Origin: Pseudomonas sp. KBW05
Lineage (GTDB): Bacteria > Pseudomonadota > Gammaproteobacteria > Pseudomonadales > Pseudomonadaceae
Assembly: GCF_003852405.1 (NCBI RefSeq)
Contig: NZ_QAJM01000009.1
Span: 124,001 to 188,000 of the forward strand
Direction: 5' to 3'
DNA: 64,000 bases
The position numbers and the translations under genes were made by a program. Within the stretch, counting starts at the first letter, position 1; each line of letters begins with the position of its first letter. The notes beneath the pieces were generated by a model. It had not been told where the DNA came from, searched no databases, and saw only the letters and a program-made list of their open reading frames with translations. Below, piece by piece: positions 9,623 to 18,318 of the stretch.

Positions 9623-11320
9623 ATGATCGTAGGAATCGACCTGGGGACCACCAACAGCCTCGCCGCCGTCTGGCGCGGTGACGCAGCCGAAATGGTGCCC
9701 AATGCCCTTGGCCAGTTGCTCACCCCCAGCGTGGTGGGCCTGGATGACCAAGGCCGCATCCTGGTAGGCCAGGCCGCCAAGGAACGCCTGCACACCCACC
9801 CGCATCTGACCACCTCGCTGTTCAAGCGCTACATGGGCAGCGCCACCGAAGTGCGCCTGGGCGACCGCTCGTTCCGCCCCGAAGAACTCTCGGCACTGGT
9901 GCTCAAAAGCCTCAAGGAAGACATCGAACGCACCTACGGCCACACCGTCACCGACGCCGTGATCAGCGTGCCCGCCTACTTCAGCGACGGCCAACGCAAA
10001 GCCACGCGCATCGCCGGTGAGTTGGCCGGGCTCAACGTCGACAAACTGATCAACGAACCCACCGCTGCCGCCCTCGCCTACGGCCTGCATCAGCGCGACA
10101 AGGAAACCTCGTTCCTGGTGTTCGACCTTGGCGGCGGCACCTTTGACGTGTCGATCATCGAGCTGTTCGACGGCGTGATGGAAGTGCGCGCCAGCGCCGG
10201 CGACAACTTCCTCGGCGGCGAAGATTTCGACACCCTGCTGCTGGAACACTTCGTCGACAGCCAGCGCCACGCCGCAGGTTTCCCGCCCACCAGCAGCGTG
10301 TTGCACGCCCTGCGCCGTGAAGCCGAGCGCGTGCGCAAGGCCCTGGGCCAGGACGACAGCGCCGAATTCGCCCTGCGCGTCGACGGCCAGCAGTGGGTCA
10401 CAACCATCACCCAGCAGGAACTCGCCAAGCTCTACACGCCCCTGCTGGAGCGCCTGCGTGCGCCCATCGAGCGAGCCCTGCGCGATGCGCGGATTCGCGT
10501 CGGCGACCTGGATGAAATCCTTCTGGTGGGCGGCACCACACGCATGCCGCTGGTGCGCAAGCTCGCCGCCGGTTTGTTCGGGCGCTTCCCGTCCATCAGC
10601 CTCGACCCGGACCAGGTGGTCGCCCACGGCGCCGCGATCCAGGCCGCGCTCAAGGCGCGCTCGGCAGCGCTGGAAGAAGTGGTACTGACCGACGTCTGCC
10701 CCTACACCCTGGGCATCGAAACCTCGCACCAATATGGCGGCCATATCGAAAGCGGCCACTACCTGCCGCTGATCGAACGCAACAGCAGCGTGCCGGTGAG
10801 CCGGGTCAAGAGCGTGGTCACCCTGCACGACAACCAGAGCCAGGTGCTGCTGAAGATCTACCAGGGCGAAAGTCGCCTGGTCAAAGACAACATCGAGCTG
10901 GGCCAACTGGACATTGCCGTGCCCAAGCGCAAGGCCGGTGAAGTCTCGCTGGAGGTGCGCTTCACCTACGACAACAACGGCCTGCTGGAGGCCCAGGTGA
11001 ACATCCCGCTGACCGGCGAGCAGCACTCCCTGGTCATCGAGAACAACCCCGGCGTGTTGAGCCCGGACGAAATCCAGCAACGCCTGCAAGCCCTGGCGCA
11101 GTTGAAGGTCCACCCGCGCGACCAACAGGTCAACACCGTCCTCAGCGCCCGCCTCGAACGGCTCTACCAGGAAAACCTCGGTGAGCTGCGCGAACAACTC
11201 GGCCACTGGGCCGCACAGTTCCAGCAGGTGCTCGACACCCAGGACGAGCGGCGCATCCGCGAGGCCCGCAGCGAACTGACCCGTCAACTCGAACAGCTCG
11301 ACAACGGGTTCTGGCGCTGA
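9623..11320 (+). CDS. hscC: Hsp70-family chaperone HscC
   Basis: A 565-residue Hsp70 homolog, shorter than DnaK (about 640). The ATPase domain spans residues 1 to about 360 with the phosphate-1 loop [14 protein letters not shown], a phosphate-2 loop [15 protein letters not shown], and [13 protein letters not shown] in the adenosine site. The substrate domain follows, starting near [10 protein letters not shown], with a short helical lid and without the DnaK acidic tail. The ATG at 9623 is chosen because it gives the family start [12 protein letters not shown] and has GAGGGAG upstream. The next gene, 11 bases on, is a J-domain protein, the same pairing as E. coli hscC with djlC, so it is probably a specialised chaperone rather than the housekeeping DnaK. 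Confidence 0.9.
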   Translation: MIVGIDLGTTNSLAAVWRGDAAEMVPNALGQLLTPSVVGLDDQGRILVGQAAKERLHTHPHLTTSLFKRYMGSATEVRLGDRSFRPEELSALVLKSLKEDIERTYGHTVTDAVISVPAYFSDGQRKATRIAGELAGLNVDKLINEPTAAALAYGLHQRDKETSFLVFDLGGGTFDVSIIELFDGVMEVRASAGDNFLGGEDFDTLLLEHFVDSQRHAAGFPPTSSVLHALRREAERVRKALGQDDSAEFALRVDGQQWVTTITQQELAKLYTPLLERLRAPIERALRDARIRVGDLDEILLVGGTTRMPLVRKLAAGLFGRFPSISLDPDQVVAHGAAIQAALKARSAALEEVVLTDVCPYTLGIETSHQYGGHIESGHYLPLIERNSSVPVSRVKSVVTLHDNQSQVLLKIYQGESRLVKDNIELGQLDIAVPKRKAGEVSLEVRFTYDNNGLLEAQVNIPLTGEQHSLVIENNPGVLSPDEIQQRLQALAQLKVHPRDQQVNTVLSARLERLYQENLGELREQLGHWAAQFQQVLDTQDERRIREARSELTRQLEQLDNGFWR

Positions 11321-11331
11321 GGAAACACCCC

Positions 11332-12939
11332 ATGGATTGTTGGACCGTACTGCAACTGCCGGAAGACACCGACGAACGCACCATCAAGCGCACCTACGCA
11401 CGGCTGCTCAAAAGCTGCCGCCCGGACGATGACGCCGAAGGTTTCCAGCGCCTGCGCGAAGCCTACGAAGAAGCGCTGGCCTACGCACGCTGGCGCGCTG
11501 ACTGGGAAGACGACGACACCCGCGTGGAAGAGCCCGTGGCCGCACAGACCTACGGCAACCTCAACGACCTCGCCGAGCTGATGGACGTCAGCGCCCTGCA
11601 CCCGGCCCCGCTCGAAACGTCCCAGCCCGACCGGGCCCAGGCGCTGATCAGCGGCCTCAACCTGCATAATCTCGACGAGCGCTGGGCCCAGGCGCAGCAG
11701 CAAGGCTGTAGCGAAGCGTTCCAGGCCGGCCTGTTGCGCCATTGCTTCGACAGCCCCGGCGAGCGCGGTGCGATTGTCAGCTGGGCCGTGCACCACCTGG
11801 AATGGCTGACACCCTGGCAACAGGTGGCCATGACCCCGTGGCAACACGACGCGCTGACCGGCGAGCTGCTCCAGGAATACCGCCGCACCTTGCAGGAACT
11901 GCTGGAGCAAAAGGCCGAACGCGAGTTCATCACCCAGCTCAGCCAGTACAACAGCCAACCCTGGCTGCGGGTGTTCGACCTGCAACAGCAGTGGCAACGC
12001 ATCGTCCTGCACTTGCTCCACGACACCACCTGGAGCGTGCCGCTGTTCGAACGCGTGTGCCAGGCGTTCGGCTGGGACGACCAGCAAGGCGTGTACCCGG
12101 AACCGGCCTGGATGTGGCGCGACCTGGTCGCGCGTTGCGAGCAGGAGAGTTTCTACGAGCACTTGCAGGCCAAAGCGCAGGACCCCACCTGGAAATCCGC
12201 CGATGCCATGGCCGCGCGCCTGCTGCTGACGCCGCTGTCCGAAACCCAGCAAAGCTGGATGACCGCGCAATTCAGTGACAACGACTGGCACGCCTGCCAA
12301 CAGCTGGCCGAAACCCTCAACTGGCGTTATCCGCAACTGCTGGAACGCCTGCCCCAGGCCGACGTGTTTTTCTGGCGCAAATTCCTCCCGCGCCCCGTGT
12401 CCCATCGCAGCTGGATACGGCTGTGGGGCGCGCTCGCCTTGGCCACGGGACTGGCCGTCGCCCCCGAGACCAAAACACTGAGCACCGAGGCGGTCCTGGT
12501 GGTGCTGCTGACAGTCATTCCGGCCTTCCTCGCGATCCGTGCCACCCAACTGTGGGCCGCCGTGACCTCACGCTTGATCATCCCCGACTTGTGGCTGACC
12601 CAGCGCCTGCTGCCCGAACGGTTCAACCCGCATCAGCAGTGGCTGGTGCTGCGCCACGGCATCCCGCAACTGTGCCTGCTGGTGTTCTTCGGCATGCTGC
12701 TGGGGGTGATGGGCATGCTGGGGTACGCCGGGATGATCCTGATCCACTGGCTGCACCCCAAGCGCATCGGTCAGGTCAGCGAGCACGTCGAGCACTATTA
12801 CCCGTGGTTCAGCGGCCTGCATTGGGCGCATTGGAGCCCGTTGCAAGTGGCGTTTCTGACGCTGATGGTGCCCGCCACCCTGCTGTGTCAGCGCTACTTG
12901 CCCGAGATCCCATGGACCAGCCTGGCACACGTTCTCTAG
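11332..12939 (+). CDS. J-domain membrane co-chaperone, DjlC-like
   Basis: A 535-residue protein with an N-terminal J-like domain (about 1-50: CWTVLQLP, then TIKRTYARLLK, then FQRLREAYEEAL), a long hydrophilic middle and about four membrane segments between residues 365 and 530. The conserved J-domain tripeptide His-Pro-Asp is here Arg30-Pro31-Asp32. By position it is the partner of the HscC chaperone before it (11-base gap, same operon). The C-terminal membrane region would tether it to the inner membrane, presumably with the J-domain cytoplasmic. A GC-rich hairpin (12950-12969) without a T-run follows the stop. Confidence 0.8.
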   Translation: MDCWTVLQLPEDTDERTIKRTYARLLKSCRPDDDAEGFQRLREAYEEALAYARWRADWEDDDTRVEEPVAAQTYGNLNDLAELMDVSALHPAPLETSQPDRAQALISGLNLHNLDERWAQAQQQGCSEAFQAGLLRHCFDSPGERGAIVSWAVHHLEWLTPWQQVAMTPWQHDALTGELLQEYRRTLQELLEQKAEREFITQLSQYNSQPWLRVFDLQQQWQRIVLHLLHDTTWSVPLFERVCQAFGWDDQQGVYPEPAWMWRDLVARCEQESFYEHLQAKAQDPTWKSADAMAARLLLTPLSETQQSWMTAQFSDNDWHACQQLAETLNWRYPQLLERLPQADVFFWRKFLPRPVSHRSWIRLWGALALATGLAVAPETKTLSTEAVLVVLLTVIPAFLAIRATQLWAAVTSRLIIPDLWLTQRLLPERFNPHQQWLVLRHGIPQLCLLVFFGMLLGVMGMLGYAGMILIHWLHPKRIGQVSEHVEHYYPWFSGLHWAHWSPLQVAFLTLMVPATLLCQRYLPEIPWTSLAHVL

Positions 12940-12976
12940 GCACAAACACGCCGGGCCCCAGCGCCCGGCAACTTGC

Positions 12977-12991
12977 GTGCGATCATCGCCC
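12977..12991. promoter_or_regulatory. Possible PcaR box upstream of the OprD-type porin
   Basis: GTGCGATCATCGCCC matches 12 of 15 positions of the reverse of the PcaR site GTTCGATAATCGCAC recalled from P. putida. It lies about 95 bases before the porin start. Similar sites sit before pcaI, pcaK and pcaR in this window. Inference only. Confidence 0.4.
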
Positions 12992-13083
12992 ACAACCCGC
13001 CCTCCCCCGATTGAACCGCTCGCACCACGCCCCGCACCATGGCCCGCACCTGCACAACCCCCAATAACAATAGGTTCAACGCC

Positions 13084-14334
13084 ATGAGCACATTCCATCC
13101 TCGCCAGCTATTGCTGGCTGCCGCCGTCACCAGCCTTGCCTTGCCCGTCGTCGCCGAAGAGCACGGCTTCCTGGAAGACGCCAGCGCCAACCTCAACCTG
13201 CGCAATTTCTTCTTCAACCGCAATTACACCAACCCCACCAAGACCCAGGGCGGCGCGCAGGAGTGGACGCAGAGTTTCATCCTCGACGCCAAGTCCGGCT
13301 TCACCCAGGGCACAGTCGGTTTCGGCGTGGATGTGTTGGGCATGTACTCGTTGAAGCTCGATGGCGGACGCGGCACCGGCGGCACCCAGTTGCTGCCGCT
13401 GGACCACGACGGCCGCCCGGCGGATGAGTTCGGGCGCCTGGGCGTGGCGTTCAAGGCGAAGATCTCCAAGACCGAATTGAAGGTCGGCGAATGGATGCCG
13501 GTGCTGCCGATCCTGCGCGCGGACGATGGCCGCTCCCTGCCGCAAACCCTGCGCGGCGGGCAGATCACCTCCAGGGAAATCGACGGCCTGACCCTCTACG
13601 GCGGCCAGTTCCGCGCCAACAGCCCGCGTGACGACAGCAGCATGAGCGACATGTCGATGGTCGGTAAAACCGCCTTCACCTCCGACCGCTTCAACTTCCA
13701 GGGCGGCGAATACGCGTTCAATGACAAGCGCACCCAGGTCGGCCTGTGGAACGCCCAGCTCAAGGACATCTACCGCCAGCAGTTCGTCAACCTGATCCAC
13801 AGCCAGCCCCTGGGCGCCTGGACCCTGGGCGCCAACCTCGGCTTCTTCTACGGCAAGGACGACGGCAGCGCCCGCGCCGGCAGCCTCGACAACAAGACCT
13901 GGTCCGGCCTGTTCTCGGCCAAGTACGGCGGCAACACCTTCTACGTTGGCCTGCAAAAACTCACCGGCAACAACGCCTGGATGCGCGTCAACGGCACCAG
14001 CGGCGGCACCCTGGCCAACGACAGCTATAACTCCAGCTACGACAACGCCCAGGAAAAATCCTGGCAACTGCGCCACGACTACAACTTCGCCGCCCTCGGC
14101 GTGCCCGGCCTGACCCTGATGAACCGCTATATCAGCGGCAGCAACGTACACACCGGGACCATTACCGACGGCAAGGAATGGGGCCGCGAAAGCGAAGTGG
14201 GTTATACCGTGCAAAGCGGCGTAGCCAAGAACCTCACCGTGCGCCTGCGCAACTCCAGCATGCGCCGTGACTACAGCAATAACGAATTTGACGAAAACCG
14301 GTTGATCGTCAGCTATCCGATGAACCTGCTGTAA
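13084..14334 (+). CDS. OprD-family outer-membrane porin (aromatic-acid type suspected)
   Basis: A 416-residue 18-strand OprD-type channel. The start at 13084 gives a signal peptide ending LALPVVA before EEHGFLEDASANLNLRNFFFNR, the family's N-terminal strand; the frame is open further upstream but that region is not signal-like. Recognisable OprD blocks are LKVGEWMPVLPILRADDGRSLPQTLRGGQI, the external-loop region, and the C-terminal strand ending IVSYPMNLL. In P. putida a BenF-like OprD porin lies between ttgC and pcaC; this gene has the same neighbours, so uptake of benzoate-like or protocatechuate-like substrates is inferred, not shown. A PcaR-like box upstream agrees. Confidence 0.88.
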   Translation: MSTFHPRQLLLAAAVTSLALPVVAEEHGFLEDASANLNLRNFFFNRNYTNPTKTQGGAQEWTQSFILDAKSGFTQGTVGFGVDVLGMYSLKLDGGRGTGGTQLLPLDHDGRPADEFGRLGVAFKAKISKTELKVGEWMPVLPILRADDGRSLPQTLRGGQITSREIDGLTLYGGQFRANSPRDDSSMSDMSMVGKTAFTSDRFNFQGGEYAFNDKRTQVGLWNAQLKDIYRQQFVNLIHSQPLGAWTLGANLGFFYGKDDGSARAGSLDNKTWSGLFSAKYGGNTFYVGLQKLTGNNAWMRVNGTSGGTLANDSYNSSYDNAQEKSWQLRHDYNFAALGVPGLTLMNRYISGSNVHTGTITDGKEWGRESEVGYTVQSGVAKNLTVRLRNSSMRRDYSNNEFDENRLIVSYPMNLL

Positions 14335-14382
14335 GACCCCATAACAACTCGCCGGGAACTGGTTGCCACGGAGGGCCACTTT

Positions 14383-14411
14383 CAGGAGACAGGCATATCG
14401 CCTGGCTCCTG
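14383..14411 (+). other. Imperfect hairpin before the RTX-M91 gene
   Basis: CAGGAG at 14383-14388 pairs with CTCCTG at 14406-14411, and flanking bases extend the stem imperfectly. It ends four bases before the AAGGAC Shine-Dalgarno. There is no T-run, so it is either a weak terminator for the porin or a structure limiting translation of the next gene. Confidence 0.35.
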
Positions 14412-14425
14412 GACAAGGACCTCAA

Positions 14426-15964
14426 ATGGACGCCACCAAAAACGTTGCCCCTCAACCCCATCAACAGCCGGAAGGCCCGCACAGCTCACCACGCGATTGC
14501 GTGGCCACGTTTGACAACAGTCACTACGTGCCTTCTCGACCGCCACACTTGATGTTCACGCCCGACCATCAAATACAGGTCCATCTACAACCGTTCCTGG
14601 ATGACGGAAATTTAAAAGCCGCCGGTCAATCCGTCTGGGAACAGGGCATCACCTACAGCCTGCAAAACAGCCTGGTTCTTGAAACCGGTGACAAAGCAGA
14701 TCGGATTCATATAAGCCAACTCCATCCTGGTCAATTGGATGTGCGGGTCAATGGCAAGTTGTACCGCTTTGACAGCGAAGACAAGGAAAACGAGCCCGTT
14801 ACCTTCCACCTCAAGAGCCAAGGCGGCAATGACAACATCATCATTGACGGCAATGTTACGGTGCCCATTACGGTGCATGCCGGCGACGGCGATGATCGGA
14901 TACGCGCCGGGGGTGGTTATACCCGCCTGTTCGGCGGCAAGGGTAACGATGTGATGCGCCTTGGCAGTGGTCGCGGCTATGCCGAAGGCAATGATGGTGA
15001 TGACCTGATCTTCGGCGGTCACGGCGATGACGTCATGTATGGCAACAACGGCAATGACCGGCTGTACGCCGGAGCAGGAACCTCCGGTAAAACCAGTTAC
15101 CTCGATGGCGGTAACGGCAATGACCGCCTGTACGCAGGCAACGGGCATACCGTGCTGCACGGCGGCGCCGATGATGACTGGCTGTTAGGCCATGACCGCA
15201 GTACCTTCTACACCGGCAGCGGCCATGACACGGTGATCGCCAACCGCCCGGGTGACCTGATCTACGCTGAACCCGACGACACCATTGCCCACCTCAATGG
15301 CTCGGCACTCATCACCGTGTCGGCCTCCAGCAAAGAGCACAACGGTTTCGTGATCAGAGGGTCAGCCGAGTTCGTCCAGAGAGTCGAAGACGACTTGGCG
15401 TTGCTGCGCCAATCCCCTGTGGGCAAGCAAATGCTCGCCGAAATGGACGCTATCGTCCAACGCAACGGCGGGCCGGTGACCATTGTCGAAGATCTGCCTG
15501 ACACCGGCAGTGGCTACGTCTACGGCAGCCTGGCACTCAAAGCGTCGATGGGTTACGAACGCCCGCGAGTGGTCGGCGACGATCCCAAGTGGGGCTTCAT
15601 GGTCGATGGCGTGCCGGGGGCTCCAGCTGATCGTGCTGAAATCAATTACAACCTCTCCGCCTTAGACGTACTGGCAGGTGTTACCTACTCGCCCATCACG
15701 ACGCTTTACCACGAGATGGTCCACGCCTGGAACGCCGCCAACGGCACCGCGCTGGCGGGGTCAACGGCGGGAGTGTTTGAGGGTGAAGCCCACAGTGTCC
15801 CCAATAGCGAGCGTCAAGCCCTGGGCTTGCCCACCACGGCAGAGCCATATGACTTCGACAACGACCCCGCCACGCCCGCGACCACCACCAACCCCAAGCC
15901 CTTCACTGAAAACGCCTTGAATGAAGAAATGGGCAAGCCGATACGCCAGCAATACGTGGACTGA
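14426..15964 (+). CDS. RTX calcium-binding repeat protein with C-terminal M91-type zinc peptidase
   Basis: A 512-residue protein. Residues about 133-275 hold degenerate RTX nonapeptides (HAGDGDDRI, FGGKGNDVM, FGGHGDDVM, YGNNGNDRL, DGGNGNDRL, HGGADDDWL), which fold as a calcium-bound beta-roll. The C-terminal third has a zincin motif His429-Glu430-x-x-His433 (YHEMVHAWN) with acidic candidates for the third ligand in FEGEAH (Glu452, Glu454), and VPNSERQALGLP, the layout of the M91 family (NleD/HopH1-like effectors). No signal peptide. The ATG at 14426 has AAGGAC six bases upstream. No type I secretion genes are adjacent. Codon use is less GC-biased than its neighbours. The target is unknown; proteolysis is inferred from the motif. 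Confidence 0.8.
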   Translation: MDATKNVAPQPHQQPEGPHSSPRDCVATFDNSHYVPSRPPHLMFTPDHQIQVHLQPFLDDGNLKAAGQSVWEQGITYSLQNSLVLETGDKADRIHISQLHPGQLDVRVNGKLYRFDSEDKENEPVTFHLKSQGGNDNIIIDGNVTVPITVHAGDGDDRIRAGGGYTRLFGGKGNDVMRLGSGRGYAEGNDGDDLIFGGHGDDVMYGNNGNDRLYAGAGTSGKTSYLDGGNGNDRLYAGNGHTVLHGGADDDWLLGHDRSTFYTGSGHDTVIANRPGDLIYAEPDDTIAHLNGSALITVSASSKEHNGFVIRGSAEFVQRVEDDLALLRQSPVGKQMLAEMDAIVQRNGGPVTIVEDLPDTGSGYVYGSLALKASMGYERPRVVGDDPKWGFMVDGVPGAPADRAEINYNLSALDVLAGVTYSPITTLYHEMVHAWNAANGTALAGSTAGVFEGEAHSVPNSERQALGLPTTAEPYDFDNDPATPATTTNPKPFTENALNEEMGKPIRQQYVD

Positions 15965-16030
15965 TGCTGATCAGCGCGCGTTTGTCAGCCTGTAAACTCA
16001 CACTGGCCATCTTGCTGTATGGTGCGCGCC

Positions 16031-16066
16031 TGCCGCTGCTGAGCTGAATCAGCAGCGGCTTTTTAT
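16031..16066 (+). terminator. Rho-independent terminator after the RTX-M91 gene
   Basis: GCCGCTGCTGA / TCAGCAGCGGC stem with a short loop and a TTTTT run, 70 bases downstream of the stop. Confidence 0.85.
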
Positions 16067-16083
16067 TCGAGCCCGTGCACACC

Positions 16084-16983
16084 ATGAAATCCTTCGCTTT
16101 AGCGTGCGCCCTGTTTGCCCTGGCCTTGAGCCTCAGCGGCTGCATCGGCGCGCCCATCGCCCTCACGCCGCACACCGAGCAACGCCTGCAAGCCCAGGCG
16201 CCGATCCGTTTCCTGCTGACCTTCGATGACGGCCCCAGTGCTTCCGGCTACAACAACCCGAGCCGCTCGGTGGTCGCCGACCTGGCGCACAACCCGGTGT
16301 TGCCGGGGATCAAGGCGGTGTTCTTCCTGCAGACCGAGTCCTCACGCTCCGGTGGCAGCTCACGTGGGCGCAAGACCATGGAACGGGAGTACGCCGGCGG
16401 GCATATCCTGGCCTTCCACACGGCCACGACGTTCCACACCAACCATCGCTGGCTGAACGACACCGAGCTGGAAAGCACCCTCAGCCAAGGCGCGGCCGAC
16501 ATCGCTTCGATCACAGGCAACCCGCCCCTGCTGGTGCGCCCGCCGTTCTGGAACTACGACCGCCGCACCTTCGCCGCCTACCAGCGTCATGGCATGCACG
16601 TGCTGCTGACCGACTTGAGCGCCAACGACGGCAAGATCTGGGGGTTCAACGGCAGCCCGCGGCGCCGCGCGAATTTGTATCGCCAGCTGTCGGTGGTGCG
16701 CGAGCGCATCGCACTGGGTGAATTGCCGACGGTAGACGGAGTGATTCCGGTGGTGGTGACGTTTCACGACATCAACCGCTACACGGCGCGGCACATTCAG
16801 GAGTACCTGCAGATCCTGCTGGACAGCGCACGGATCAACGGCATGAAGACGGCGGCCGAGCCGTTCTACACCGACACGGCCCAACTCGAACGCGCCGCGC
16901 TGGCCCGCACGGTGAAGGATGTGAGTGAACCGGTGCACCTGCCGGGCGTGTGGAATTGGGTGTGGGATGCCGACTCCCACTGA
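16084..16983 (+). CDS. Polysaccharide deacetylase (NodB-fold) lipoprotein
   Basis: A 299-residue carbohydrate esterase 4 family protein. The leader MKSFALACALFALALSLSGC places a lipidated Cys at residue 20. NodB motifs appear in order: TFDDGPS (catalytic base and metal Asp), HTATTFHTNH (metal His pair), RPPFWNYDRRTF, LTDLSAND and TFHDINRYT. It probably removes N-acetyl groups from an envelope or extracellular polysaccharide in the periplasm. The ATG at 16084 is preferred to the in-frame GTG at 16075; the Shine-Dalgarno is weak for both. It is a single gene between a terminator and a REPIN. Confidence 0.85.
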   Translation: MKSFALACALFALALSLSGCIGAPIALTPHTEQRLQAQAPIRFLLTFDDGPSASGYNNPSRSVVADLAHNPVLPGIKAVFFLQTESSRSGGSSRGRKTMEREYAGGHILAFHTATTFHTNHRWLNDTELESTLSQGAADIASITGNPPLLVRPPFWNYDRRTFAAYQRHGMHVLLTDLSANDGKIWGFNGSPRRRANLYRQLSVVRERIALGELPTVDGVIPVVVTFHDINRYTARHIQEYLQILLDSARINGMKTAAEPFYTDTAQLERAALARTVKDVSEPVHLPGVWNWVWDADSH

Positions 16984-16997
16984 CACCCTGCAATCAA

Positions 16998-17087
16998 TGT
17001 GGGAGCGGGCTTGCTCGCGAAGGCAGTGGGTCAGTTTGCACATGTATTGGCTGATCCACCGCATTCGCGAGCAAGCCCGCTCCCACA
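16998..17087. repeat. REPIN (inverted REP pair)
   Basis: TGTGGGAGCGGGCTTGCTCG at 16998 and its complement ending at 17087, with about 42 bases between. It sits between the 3' ends of two convergent units (deacetylase and pcaC) and could fold as a terminator-like structure for both. Confidence 0.9.
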
Positions 17088-17107
17088 TTTTTTACTGTAT
17101 TTCAGGT

Positions 17108-17506
17108 TCAAGAGGGTTGGCGGGATTCCACGCCCAACTCATCCCACACCGACTCCGCCAGGTGGAATGTCGCATTCGCCGCCGGTATCCCGCAGTAGAT
17201 CGCGCTCTGCATCAGCACTTCCTTGATCTCGGCACGGCTCACACCATTGCTGGCGGCGGCGCGCAGGTGCAGCTTCAGCTCTTCATTGCGGTTCATGCCA
17301 ATCAACATTGCAATGGTGATCAGGCTGCGGGTGTGCCGGGGCAGGCCCGGGCGGGTCCAGATGTCACCCCAGGCGTGGCGGGTGATCATGTCCTGGAACT
17401 CGCCGTTGAACTCGGTCAAGGCATTGAGGCTGCGGTCGACATGGGCGTCGCCCAGCACTTCGCGGCGCACTTGCAGGCCGTCGGCGTAACGTTGTTTCTC
17501 GTCCAC
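17108..17506 (-). CDS. pcaC: 4-carboxymuconolactone decarboxylase
   Basis: A 132-residue enzyme of the protocatechuate branch, converting 4-carboxymuconolactone to beta-ketoadipate enol-lactone. The CMD/AhpD-like domain shows EFQDMITRHAWGDIWTRPGLP, and QSAIYCGIPAANATFHLAESVW near the C-terminus. The start is a GTG at 17506 with GAGGAG six bases upstream; it gives the family N-terminus DEKQRYADGLQVRR. Upstream ATGs in the frame lie inside pcaD and are rejected. Last gene of pcaTBDC, ten bases after pcaD. Not fused to PcaD, unlike PcaL of some bacteria. Confidence 0.95.
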   Translation of the reverse strand: MDEKQRYADGLQVRREVLGDAHVDRSLNALTEFNGEFQDMITRHAWGDIWTRPGLPRHTRSLITIAMLIGMNRNEELKLHLRAAASNGVSRAEIKEVLMQSAIYCGIPAANATFHLAESVWDELGVESRQPS

Positions 17507-17516
17507 AAAAAACTCC

Positions 17517-18308
17517 TCAGTGGGCCAGCAAAAATTCGATAACCCGGTCGCTGAACGCAGCGCCGGCCTGGACATTGGACAGGTGCGCCGCATAGAACTC
17601 GGCGTATTCGGCGCCCTGCACATGGTTCTGGATAAAGTGGCTGCCCTCTGGTGGCGTAACAGCGTCGTCGGTCCCGGCAATCACCAGGGTCGGGGCCTTG
17701 ATCGACGCCAGCTGCTCACGAAAATCCGCATCGCGCACGGCGGCGCAGTTGGCGGCATACCCCTCGGGGGATGTGGCGGCCAGCATGTCGGTGATCTGCT
17801 TGGCCTGGTGCGGATTGGCCACCGCAAAATCGGCGGTGAACCAGCGCGCAATCGACGCATCACGCAGGGCGACCATCGCCGCCGCGCCGTCGCGCAGGAC
17901 CATCTCGATACGCGGGTCCCAAATCTGCGGCGTGCCGATCTTGGCGGCGGTGTTGCACACCACCAGGCGGTGCAGGCGCTCGCCCGCGTTGATGCCCAGC
18001 CACTGGCCGATCAAGCCACCCATGGACAAGCCACAGAAATGCGCGCGTTGGATGTCCAGCGCATCCAACAGCGCGATCACGTCGCGGCCCAGTTGCTCGA
18101 TGCTGTAGGGCCCTGGGGTGACCAGGGATTTGCCATGGCCACGGGTATCAAAGCGCAACACACGGAAATGCTCGGTGAACGCCGGGATCTGGATGTCCCA
18201 CATGTGCAGGTCGGTGCCCAGGGAGTTGGACAGCACCAAGACCGGCGCCCCCACAGGGCCGTCCAGTTGGTAGTGCAGTTCGCCATCGGCGAGTTGTACA
18301 AAGGCCAC
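17517..18308 (-). CDS. pcaD: 3-oxoadipate enol-lactonase
   Basis: A 263-residue alpha/beta hydrolase turning beta-ketoadipate enol-lactone into beta-ketoadipate. The nucleophile elbow GLSMGG holds the catalytic Ser, AGTDDAVTPPEG carries the acid Asp and AAHLSNVQ the His. The GTG at 18308 is taken as start because GAGGAG lies six bases upstream and the protein then begins AFVQLADGELHYQLDGP as in the family. Lies ten bases after pcaB in the same operon. Confidence 0.95.
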   Translation of the reverse strand: MAFVQLADGELHYQLDGPVGAPVLVLSNSLGTDLHMWDIQIPAFTEHFRVLRFDTRGHGKSLVTPGPYSIEQLGRDVIALLDALDIQRAHFCGLSMGGLIGQWLGINAGERLHRLVVCNTAAKIGTPQIWDPRIEMVLRDGAAAMVALRDASIARWFTADFAVANPHQAKQITDMLAATSPEGYAANCAAVRDADFREQLASIKAPTLVIAGTDDAVTPPEGSHFIQNHVQGAEYAEFYAAHLSNVQAGAAFSDRVIEFLLAH

Positions 18309-18318
18309 GGTGGTCTCC

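Noticed and set aside
9497-11287. 596-codon minus-strand frame opposite hscC
   Set aside because: Shadow of the hscC codon bias, no recognisable domain, and hscC is certain.
16998-17087. CRISPR-like or tRNA-like structure at the inverted repeats
   Set aside because: Paired inverted REP units with variable spacers; no direct-repeat array, no cas genes and no tRNA fold.
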